In this document: positions 1 to 5,615 of the stretch, one piece after another
Layout of the letters: every line of letters begins with the position of its first letter
Position numbering within the stretch: the stretch's first letter is position 1
Source of the DNA: JAICLK01 sp035478715
GTDB lineage: Bacteria > Patescibacteriota > Saccharimonadia > Saccharimonadales > UBA4665
DNA length: 15,160 bases
Direction of reading: 5' to 3'
Assembly (NCBI GenBank): GCA_035478715.1
Contig: DATIJK010000090.1
Location: forward strand, 1-15,160
Notes under the pieces: generated by a model
Database searches by the model: none
What the model was told of the DNA's origin: nothing
What the model saw: only the letters and a program-made list of their open reading frames with translations
Position numbers and translations under genes: made by a program

Positions 1-1
1 G

Positions 2-337
2 GCGGTCAGTACGCCCGGAACATCCCAATTCGGATTATGTACTTACGAAGCAACTGGTACGAATTTGACTCCCAACTCTAACTACGATGGTTCGAATGCT
101 GGTCCGACCTGTGCAAGCACGACTCAGACTGCCGGTACCGGTGGAACAGGTGGTGACGGAAGTTCAAAGTTCGCCTTCCGCACGCAGGCACAAAGTACGT
201 TTGGTGACACAATTGCCAGCGAGGCAGCTGGTACGACTTCACAAGGTGTTATTGCCTTCCTTGGCAACGTATCTACTAGCCAGACAGCAGGTATTTACTC
301 CTCGAACCTTATTTTCATCGCGACTGGTACATATTAA
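2..337 (+). CDS. Secreted beta-sandwich surface protein, C-terminal fragment (5' end outside window)
   Basis: The reading frame is open from base 2 to a TAA at 335-337, so this is the last ~111 residues of a protein that begins upstream. The sequence is rich in Thr, Ser, Gly and Ala with few charged residues, as expected for an exported beta-sheet protein. It shares PGTSQFG near the visible start and a C-terminal pattern S-x-(T/Q)-A-(V/G)-G-I-Y-x-S with the next gene, so the two are paralogues. The stretch between them holds a Gly/Thr-rich flexible segment (TGGTGGDGSS). No membrane anchor or sorting signal is seen at the C-terminus, so it is probably released or held by a partner. The stop lies 16 bp before the next start, consistent with co-transcription. 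Seen: paralogy and composition. Inferred: export and surface location. The TTG at 65 is an internal codon, not the start. Confidence 0.75.
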   Translation, partial: AVSTPGTSQFGLCTYEATGTNLTPNSNYDGSNAGPTCASTTQTAGTGGTGGDGSSKFAFRTQAQSTFGDTIASEAAGTTSQGVIAFLGNVSTSQTAGIYSSNLIFIATGTY

Positions 338-353
338 ATAAGTAAAAAAATGA

Positions 354-1415
354 ATGAGGTATTTGCCAGCTAAGATTAGTGCAACTGCAATTACTCTTCT
401 GCTGATAGTGGCCTCGCTCCTGGTTGGAGCGGGGTCTTTCTTTGCGCCGAAAGTGGCAGCGTCGTATCTGGGGGCGCGTTCTTTGGAACTGAGTGACAGC
501 CGGGCTGGGCAGGCGAATGTTAACTATAATTTTTCGTATTCCGTGACCACCGGCGGTACTGTTGGCTCGGTTGAATTCCAGTTTTGCTCCAACAGCACGT
601 TCCCTACCGATCCATGTACTGCGCCGGTTGGGATGGACGCGAGTGCTGCGGTGCTGACTGCGCAAACTGGCATGGCGGGATTTTCAATCCAATCCGCGAC
701 CGCGAACGACATAATCTTGACCCGCATTCCAGCCGCGACCGCACCTGTTACTGCGACCGCTACGTTTGATACGATTACGAATCCGACAAACGAAGGGTCA
801 TATTACGGGCGGATCATTACCTATGCGACCAACAATGCGACCGGTCCGTCAACCGATCACGGCGGGGTTGCGTTCGCGATATTGGCCTCTGCGACCGTAC
901 AAGTGACGGTACCGCCATATCTACTGTTTTGTGTCGGTATAACGATCAACAGCACCGATTGCAACACGGCCACCGGCGACTTCGTGGACATGGGTGATTT
1001 TTCAACTTCCATCACGAGCAGCGGGCAATCACAGATGGTAGCGGCTACTAATGGCCAGAACGGCTATAACATAACCGTGCATGGGACTACGATGCAGTCT
1101 GGAAATAATTTAATTCCTGCGATCACTGGGAATTCACCAGCATTACCCGGCACGAGCCAATTTGGTATAAATCTGCGCGATAATTCAAATCCGAACATCG
1201 GCGCCAACCCGAGCGGTGCCGGTGTGGCGAATCCGACGGCAAACTACAATATCACTAATCAATACCGGTACAACGATGGCGAAGCGATCGTCAGCAGTTC
1301 CGTGCCGGATGATCTGCGCAAATATACGGTAAGCTACATAGTTGATGTAGGCAGCTCCCAGGCAGTTGGTATCTACGCATCAACATACACATATGTAGCA
1401 CTAGCCAATTTCTAG
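354..1415 (+). CDS. Secreted two-domain beta-sandwich surface protein, paralogue of the upstream gene
   Basis: A 353-residue exported protein. An N-terminal signal peptide (about residues 1-35) has a basic start, a Leu/Val/Ile core and an APKVAA-S cleavage-like site. Two beta-rich domains follow, about 36-180 and 185-353. Each opens with a Cys-x9-Cys pair (near residues 83-93, and C193/C203), suggesting a disulfide loop in each domain. The second domain carries PGTSQFG at 265-271 and ends with GIYAS at 339-343 plus a short beta strand, matching the C-terminus of the upstream gene. There is no LPxTG, TM helix or other anchor. Small Thr/Gly-rich beta domains encoded beside a DUF916-like gene recall WxL proteins, but the Trp-x-Leu motifs are absent, so a WxL assignment is only an analogy. 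The start at 354 is chosen because the ATG at 350 is in another frame and stops at once. No clear Shine-Dalgarno precedes it, so translation may be coupled to the upstream gene. Confidence 0.8.
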   Translation: MRYLPAKISATAITLLLIVASLLVGAGSFFAPKVAASYLGARSLELSDSRAGQANVNYNFSYSVTTGGTVGSVEFQFCSNSTFPTDPCTAPVGMDASAAVLTAQTGMAGFSIQSATANDIILTRIPAATAPVTATATFDTITNPTNEGSYYGRIITYATNNATGPSTDHGGVAFAILASATVQVTVPPYLLFCVGITINSTDCNTATGDFVDMGDFSTSITSSGQSQMVAATNGQNGYNITVHGTTMQSGNNLIPAITGNSPALPGTSQFGINLRDNSNPNIGANPSGAGVANPTANYNITNQYRYNDGEAIVSSSVPDDLRKYTVSYIVDVGSSQAVGIYASTYTYVALANF

Positions 1416-1425
1416 CGCGTAATTC

Positions 1426-1475
1426 GTCATTCCAGCAGTTCGACTACGCTCACTGTAAACCTGCGATGGGATGAC
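1426..1475. repeat. REP-like intergenic hairpin
   Basis: GTCATTCCA (1426-1434) pairs with TGGGATGAC (1467-1475) with one G-T pair. GCAG (1435-1438) pairs with CTGC (1461-1464) across a 2-nt bulge, leaving a 22-nt loop. No T-run follows, so it is not a standard terminator, although it sits just after a stop codon. The arm GTCATCCCAGC recurs at 2847-2857, which suggests a dispersed repeat family. Its function is unknown. Confidence 0.6.
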
Positions 1476-1498
1476 TGCAAATAAAAATATTTATAAAA

Positions 1499-1514
1499 TG
1501 TGACTATTATCACA
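1499..1514. promoter_or_regulatory. CRP/FNR-family-like operator (TGTGA-N6-TCACA)
   Basis: TGTGA, six bases (CTATTA), then TCACA is an exact match to the classical CRP consensus. The centre (1506.5) lies about 62 bp upstream of the start site predicted from the TATAAT at 1557-1562. That is essentially the class I activator position (-61.5). Two direct TGTGA copies at 1566-1570 and 1576-1580 flank the predicted start site. No CRP-family gene is in the window, so the cognate regulator is unknown. Confidence 0.5.
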
Positions 1515-1532
1515 ACGTTTGCACCTTAGACT

Positions 1533-1562
1533 TTGCAAAAATATGTGCATTGTATATATAAT
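1533..1562 (+). promoter_or_regulatory. Promoter of the DUF916-like gene (TTGCAA-18-TATAAT)
   Basis: TTGCAA at 1533-1538 is followed by an 18-nt spacer and a perfect TATAAT at 1557-1562. The predicted start is near 1569, giving a leader of about 84 nt before the ATG at 1653. It lies immediately downstream of the CRP-like palindrome. The -35 box is TTGCAA rather than TTGACA, as at two other promoters in this window. Confidence 0.65.
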
Positions 1563-1652
1563 TATTGTGAAATAGTGTGATTTTATTTGCAGTTAGCGTG
1601 AGCAGTTTGATATCATAAATCCAAGTCAAATAAACGAGAGGGTCAAATCAAA

Positions 1653-2672
1653 ATGGTTCTACGGAAAGTTTTTAGTTCAGCAACGCTGTTAATAGCTGCT
1701 GTGTTATTGCTGTTAACGGGAACCAGTCCCGCATTTGCGGCTTCAAGCCTGGCTAGCAGTAACGGTCTCCGCGTTTCACCGGTCCGATCCGATTTAACCA
1801 TAAAGCCGGGCGAAAGCCAGACAATCGATGTATATGTAACTAATCTGACAAACGGCGAAGCCGACATAAAGGCTGTAGCCGACGACTTTACTGCCAATCC
1901 GGACGAATCAGGCACGCCTGCGATCCTTTTGAATGGTGAAAAAGCACCAGCGCACAGCCTGAAAGGATTCGTGACACCCATCGGTAATTTCACGATTCCG
2001 CCAAAGGGTACTAAGAATATCAAAGTTACGGTTGCAATTCCGCAGGGCACTCCTGGCGGCGGTTATTATGCTGCTATTCGGTTCTTACCGGCAACCACAG
2101 ATGATAAAGGCAAAAAGAACGTAAATCTAACAGCCAGTGTCGGCTCGCTGCTTTTGGTGACTGTGCCTGGCCCCTACAAAGAACAGGTCACGCTGAGTAG
2201 TTTTGACGTGCGGCAAAGAAGTGATAACGGTAAAATGGGTCAGTCAAGTTACTTGTATACGAATAATAAAAACCTATACGGCGTAGTCAGGTTCAATAAC
2301 ACCGGCGATGTGCAAGAAGAACCGTTTGGCAAGATGCAGCTTAAAAAGGGTGGCAAAGTCATTGCGACATACGAGATCAACGACACCACTCCGCGCGGAA
2401 ATGTGCTGCCAGACAGTATTCGGAGATTCTCAGTAAAACTCACTGGTTTAGGTAGTATCGGAAAGTACACACTAGAAGGTAATTTCGGGTATGGCAATAA
2501 AGGACAACTCCTGAGTGCATCAACCACATTTTACATTATTCCGATTTGGATTCTGGTAATCATCGGCATTCTGATTTTGCTGATCATTCTAGGCATCTTC
2601 ATGATTCCAAAGATGTTGCGGAAATATAACCGCGGCGTAATCAATAAAGCATCGAGAAACGCCCGAAGGTAA
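1653..2672 (+). CDS. Membrane-anchored DUF916-like (WxL-interacting-type) surface protein
   Basis: A 339-residue protein. The signal peptide (about 1-29) ends SPAFA-A. Residues ~38-165 resemble the DUF916 fold of WxL-interacting proteins: a GLRVSPVRSDLTIKPGES start typical of the first strands, then NFTIPPKGTKNIKVTV and the hallmark PxGTPGGGYYAAIRF segment. A second beta domain spans about 165-290. One C-terminal TM helix (about 296-320, Ile/Leu-rich) is followed by a basic tail (KMLRKYNRG...NARR), so the protein is anchored with the beta domains outside. In Gram-positive bacteria DUF916 proteins bind peptidoglycan and WxL partners; here the likely partners are the two secreted beta proteins upstream. 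GAGAGGG at 1636-1642 lies 10 nt before the ATG and acts as a Shine-Dalgarno. The family call rests on motif recognition by eye. A generic 'alternate Ig-like' domain protein is the fallback. Confidence 0.75.
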   Translation: MVLRKVFSSATLLIAAVLLLLTGTSPAFAASSLASSNGLRVSPVRSDLTIKPGESQTIDVYVTNLTNGEADIKAVADDFTANPDESGTPAILLNGEKAPAHSLKGFVTPIGNFTIPPKGTKNIKVTVAIPQGTPGGGYYAAIRFLPATTDDKGKKNVNLTASVGSLLLVTVPGPYKEQVTLSSFDVRQRSDNGKMGQSSYLYTNNKNLYGVVRFNNTGDVQEEPFGKMQLKKGGKVIATYEINDTTPRGNVLPDSIRRFSVKLTGLGSIGKYTLEGNFGYGNKGQLLSASTTFYIIPIWILVIIGILILLIILGIFMIPKMLRKYNRGVINKASRNARR

Positions 2673-2684
2673 ATTATTAAGCGC

Positions 2685-2805
2685 GGAGTCACACAGAACA
2701 GCACATTGCGGCTGCAAAGCTGTGCTCCGATGCTCACGTACATTTAGAGTACGCTGCGCTTCGGTGCTCGCTTTGCAACCACACTGCACAATTCTGTAAA
2801 ACTCC
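2685..2805. repeat. Long imperfect palindrome (~121 nt, centre 2745)
   Basis: The outer arms pair in one unbroken register (i with 5490-i). GGAGT (2685-2689) pairs with ACTCC (2801-2805), ACAGAA (2693-2698) with TTCTGT (2792-2797), and TGCAAAGC (2713-2720) with GCTTTGCA (2770-2777). At the tip, CGTAC (2737-2741) pairs with GTACG (2749-2753) around a 7-nt loop. Bases 2721-2736 pair poorly in this register but show an offset match containing CCGA and TTCGG blocks. It has no open reading frame and no T-run. It may be a MITE or REP-type element, or an RNA hairpin ending the DUF916-like transcript. Confidence 0.7.
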
Positions 2806-2915
2806 TTATCTGTACCGGCCGAAAATATTTAAAACAATTGATTGCTGTCATCCCAGCTTTCACTTGAATAACGAAATCATCGAAGTAATCAGGTGAACTT
2901 CTCAAGCATAAGTTG

Positions 2916-2921
2916 TATAAT
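2916..2921 (+). promoter_or_regulatory. -10 element upstream of the Ig/PKD gene
   Basis: A perfect TATAAT with no convincing -35 at 16-18 nt (the best is GTGAAC, weak). Predicted transcription would begin near 2928, one base before an ATG that opens an 8-codon reading frame (2929-2955, stop TAA). The chosen gene start at 2960 lies 4 nt after that stop. Confidence 0.45.
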
Positions 2922-2959
2922 CTTGCTTATGGTCTTTGAACAAAAAGGTCTGTAAAAAC

Positions 2960-3862
2960 ATGATAAAACGGTTGTTGTCTGACTACTGGGTTAAGTTTGC
3001 TGCGTGCCTGGCACTTGTTGTTCTTGCTTGGCCGGTGCCAGCGGCAGCGTTAGGATCGTCACAGAATCCGCAGTCAGGGTCAGTTGGTGTACAAGGTGCG
3101 CTGAAAGGTCCGCCGCCATCAACGGCGCCGAGCATTGGTATCCCCGGCAACGGGCAATCGTTCAGCACCGTGCCAATTACGGTAAGCGGCCTATGTAAGT
3201 CCGGCCTGATGGTTAAGGTATTTGACAATGGCGTGTTCGTGGGTGCAGTGCAGTGTACGAACGGCAGTTTCAGCCTAAAGATCACGCTATTCGGCGGCAA
3301 GAACGATCTGGTTGCCATCCAATACGATGCACTGGACCAGGCTAGCCCGCCATCTGGCACTGTTACCGTGCATTTTAACGATGTGAATTTGGTAAAGTTC
3401 GGCACGCATGTGTTTTTGACTAGTGATTATGCCCGCCGCGGTACGAATCCCGGCCAGGATCTGTCTTGGCCGATCATCATCAGCGGCGGTGAAGGACCGT
3501 TTGCTATCAGTATTGACTGGGGTGATGGTTCAACCGCTACGCTCAAGAGTATTTCACAGCCTGGTACGTTTGTGGTGGATCACAAATATGCGAATGCCGG
3601 TACGTACAACTTATTAGTGCGTGCAACGGATAAGAATGGAACGCAGGCGTTCTTGCAATTGGTAGCGGTTATCAATGGTAATGCTAAAGACAATCCATCC
3701 AGCGGCAGCACAGACAACAAACCATCAAAGTCGACGACAATCAACATTTTCTGGCAACCACTTGCAATCGCCATACCGTTTATCCTGACGACATTCTGGC
3801 TCGGCCGCCGCTACGAAATTACCGCCCTACGCAAACGCATCGAACGCGAATACAAAGCCTAA
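2960..3862 (+). CDS. Membrane-anchored Ig-like/PKD-domain surface protein
   Basis: 300 residues from the ATG at 2960. A signal peptide (about 1-31) has an MIKR start, a hydrophobic core and a PVPAAA-L cleavage region. An Ig-like beta domain (about 50-140) contains the phrase PITVSGLC...VKVFDNG...GAVQC typical of bacterial Ig-like repeats, with a likely Cys-Cys pair. A PKD domain (about 160-240) is clear from DWGDGS (186-191) and the downstream HKYANAGTYNLLVRATD. A Ser/Asp/Lys-rich linker leads to one C-terminal TM helix (about 263-283) and a basic tail (GRRYEITALRKRIEREYKA). The protein is therefore anchored with its domains outside, like the DUF916-like neighbour. PKD and Ig domains usually mediate adhesion or protein-protein contacts. 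An in-frame TTG at 2936 would add 8 residues, but ATG 2960 gives a normal signal peptide and has AAGG 11 nt upstream. It converges on the next gene with a 14-bp gap. Confidence 0.8.
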   Translation: MIKRLLSDYWVKFAACLALVVLAWPVPAAALGSSQNPQSGSVGVQGALKGPPPSTAPSIGIPGNGQSFSTVPITVSGLCKSGLMVKVFDNGVFVGAVQCTNGSFSLKITLFGGKNDLVAIQYDALDQASPPSGTVTVHFNDVNLVKFGTHVFLTSDYARRGTNPGQDLSWPIIISGGEGPFAISIDWGDGSTATLKSISQPGTFVVDHKYANAGTYNLLVRATDKNGTQAFLQLVAVINGNAKDNPSSGSTDNKPSKSTTINIFWQPLAIAIPFILTTFWLGRRYEITALRKRIEREYKA

Positions 3863-3876
3863 AGTTACTAAAGCAT

Positions 3877-4350
3877 TTAGCTTAAATCGAGCCACGCATG
3901 TACTGAGCGATTATTATCTGCTGCTAGATATTCAAGCGTTTGCTGCAGCCCTAAATTATCACCATGCGGTTTTACTCTGCCGTTAGTCCTGCTATGCAGT
4001 CGAAGGGCGGCTTCGCCAAAATACGCCGCTCTTGCATTAAGTTCTGCTGGTGTGCGGCAAATAAAATCTATGGCAGTGAGGCCATTATCAACGCCTCCTT
4101 GTTCAAGTGCTTGCAGCATTTTTTCGCCGATTCCAGCGACAACTTGCGCTGGTTTTGCCTGTAAGCTTTCGACAGTAGCTACTGTACTGCCGGGTTCAAC
4201 GAGTGCGAAAACGGCGAATTGGCTGGGGTCGACGCCGTCAAGTGTCAAAGTTATCAAGCCGTTCGCGGCAATATTCATTGGTGATTCAGCGGGTGACGGA
4301 GAACGGGGAACTATGGCAGGATGAGTTAGTGCTGGTGCGAGCTCTGTCAT
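3877..4350 (-). CDS. Small protein with helix-hairpin-helix-like motif
   Basis: 157 residues, no signal peptide or TM helix, so probably cytosolic. The N-terminus (1-25) is Pro-rich and likely disordered. Residues about 66-118 fit a helix-hairpin-helix pattern: V-V-A-GIGEK (73-77), a following Leu/Ala helix, then a second helix ending in TPAEL (100-104) and a Gly before another helix. Such modules usually bind DNA non-specifically or mediate protein contacts. The C-terminal 30 residues (GLQQTLEYLAAD...HAWLDLS) have no recognisable match. It is divergent from mnmA with a 120-bp gap that holds a 14-bp palindrome. Its neighbours give no functional clue. The HhH call is inference from spacing of Gly and hydrophobic residues; the ORF itself is convincing by its fit between flanking genes. 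Confidence 0.6.
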   Translation of the reverse strand: MTELAPALTHPAIVPRSPSPAESPMNIAANGLITLTLDGVDPSQFAVFALVEPGSTVATVESLQAKPAQVVAGIGEKMLQALEQGGVDNGLTAIDFICRTPAELNARAAYFGEAALRLHSRTNGRVKPHGDNLGLQQTLEYLAADNNRSVHAWLDLS

Positions 4351-4369
4351 AGTATCTTTTTCGGCCTCG

Positions 4370-4383
4370 TGACTGTGTAGTCA
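4370..4383. promoter_or_regulatory. 14-bp palindrome in the divergent gap, possible operator
   Basis: TGACT (4370-4374), four bases, then AGTCA (4379-4383), lying 20 bp in front of the HhH gene start and 17 bp from the TTGCAA of the mnmA promoter. Position and symmetry would suit a dimeric regulator. It may be chance. Confidence 0.3.
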
Positions 4384-4399
4384 TTTAGCGCGAATTCCC

Positions 4400-4428
4400 T
4401 TGCAAATGTAAATTAATAATAACATAAT
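4400..4428 (+). promoter_or_regulatory. mnmA promoter (TTGCAA-17-CATAAT)
   Basis: TTGCAA at 4400-4405, a 17-nt spacer, then CATAAT at 4423-4428. Predicted start is near 4435, giving a leader of about 36 nt. The leader has only a GTGGTGGTG stretch, with no clear Shine-Dalgarno. Confidence 0.6.
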
Positions 4429-4470
4429 ATAAACGAATGACAAACTTAAACGTGGTGGTGTAGTTACTAT

Positions 4471-5544
4471 ATGTCTAAAAAAGTTTTCGTCGGTTTGAGC
4501 GGCGGGGTTGACTCGTCGGTGACTGCGGCGCTGCTGAAACAGCAGGGCTATGATGTCACGGGCGTGTACATGAAAAACTGGAGTCAGGACCTGCCCGGTA
4601 TGGTCTGTCCATGGAAGCAGGATTACCAGGACGCTAAGCGCGTGGCGGTGCATCTGGGAATTCCATTCAAATTGTATGATTTTGAAAAAGAATACCGGCA
4701 ACTTGTGGTTGACTATATGATCCGCGAATATCGGGCTGGCCGTACGCCGAATCCGGACATTATGTGCAATCAGGAAGTTAAGTTTAAATTGTTTTTGGAG
4801 ACCGCAATCGCTGACGGTACCGATATGATTGCTACCGGTCATTACGCACGCATCAAGGATGGAAAGATGTTTGCTGGCATAGATTCAACTAAGGACCAAT
4901 CGTATTTTCTGTACCGTGTAACCGAAGACGCATTGAAAAAGAGTCTGATGCCGATAGGGGAATACAAAAAATCCGAAGTACGAGAATTGGCACGGAAATT
5001 TGGATTAGCTACCGCCGATAAGAAAGACAGCCAAGGTATCTGTTTCGTGGGTAAAGTTGGCATCAAAGACTTTCTGCTGCACGAATTGGGGCCGCAGCCG
5101 CACGGCGTGATAATCGACCAGCACGGCAAGAAAATCGGCGAACACGACGGCGCATTATTCTACACAATAGGCCAGCGCCATGGGTTGCAGGTGGGCGGCG
5201 GATTACCGTTTTACGTGACCGGCAAAGACATGGATAAAAATATAGTTTATGTAACGACCGATTTGCAGGATGACAAATTGTGGCACAATGAACTGAAGTT
5301 GAAGGAAGTATATTGGATAAACGAAACACCAAAAACTAAGTCTGAACTTCAAGTGCGGACCCGTTACCGTGCCCAACTCGTAGAAATCAAAGAAATATTA
5401 TTTGCAAAGGACGGACCTCCGGAAAGTAAAAATGATGATGTAATTAATATTTTGCTTGATGAGGATGTTCGGGCAGTTACGCCTGGTCAATCGGCAGTAA
5501 TTTATGACGGCGAGCGCTGCCTCGGCGGTGGCATCGTCTATTAA
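4471..5544 (+). CDS. mnmA: tRNA-specific 2-thiouridylase MnmA
   Basis: Catalyses ATP-dependent 2-thiolation of the wobble uridine (U34) in tRNA-Lys, tRNA-Glu and tRNA-Gln, using sulfur relayed to its active-site Cys. It acts in the cytosol. The protein has 357 residues, the usual family length. The PP-loop motif GLSGGVDSS is at 8-16, GVYMKNW at 31-37, and the catalytic Cys99 lies in NPDIMCNQEVKFK. ATGHYARI is at 121-128, KDQSYFLY at 141-148, and the second active-site Cys191 lies in DSQGICFVG. The C-terminal tRNA-binding beta domain shows GQRHGLQVGGG (234-244) and TPGQSAVIYDG (337-347). All key residues are present, so it should be active. It has its own promoter and converges on the sigma factor gene with a 71-bp gap and no obvious terminator. 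Confidence 0.97.
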   Translation: MSKKVFVGLSGGVDSSVTAALLKQQGYDVTGVYMKNWSQDLPGMVCPWKQDYQDAKRVAVHLGIPFKLYDFEKEYRQLVVDYMIREYRAGRTPNPDIMCNQEVKFKLFLETAIADGTDMIATGHYARIKDGKMFAGIDSTKDQSYFLYRVTEDALKKSLMPIGEYKKSEVRELARKFGLATADKKDSQGICFVGKVGIKDFLLHELGPQPHGVIIDQHGKKIGEHDGALFYTIGQRHGLQVGGGLPFYVTGKDMDKNIVYVTTDLQDDKLWHNELKLKEVYWINETPKTKSELQVRTRYRAQLVEIKEILFAKDGPPESKNDDVINILLDEDVRAVTPGQSAVIYDGERCLGGGIVY

Positions 5545-5615
5545 AGCATGCTTCTTATTCGGAATTCAGTTTTGTAAACAACGTAATATTTTAGTTATTT
5601 ACCGAGGGCTGTTAG

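Noticed and set aside
1426..1475. Intrinsic terminator after the secreted beta protein
   Set aside because: The hairpin is good but is followed by TGCAAATAAAAATA rather than a T-run on the + strand, so it is listed as a repeat.
1643..2050. A 135-codon minus-strand open frame
   Set aside because: It overlaps the DUF916-like gene, which has a signal peptide, domain motifs and a TM anchor. The antisense frame shows no recognisable features.
2936..2959. TTG start of the Ig/PKD protein
   Set aside because: The ATG at 2960 gives a standard signal peptide and has an AAGG upstream. The TTG would add a charged 8-residue tail.
5545..5615. Bidirectional terminator between mnmA and rpoD
   Set aside because: Only weak short inverted repeats are seen (GTTT/AAAC), with no convincing stem plus T-run.
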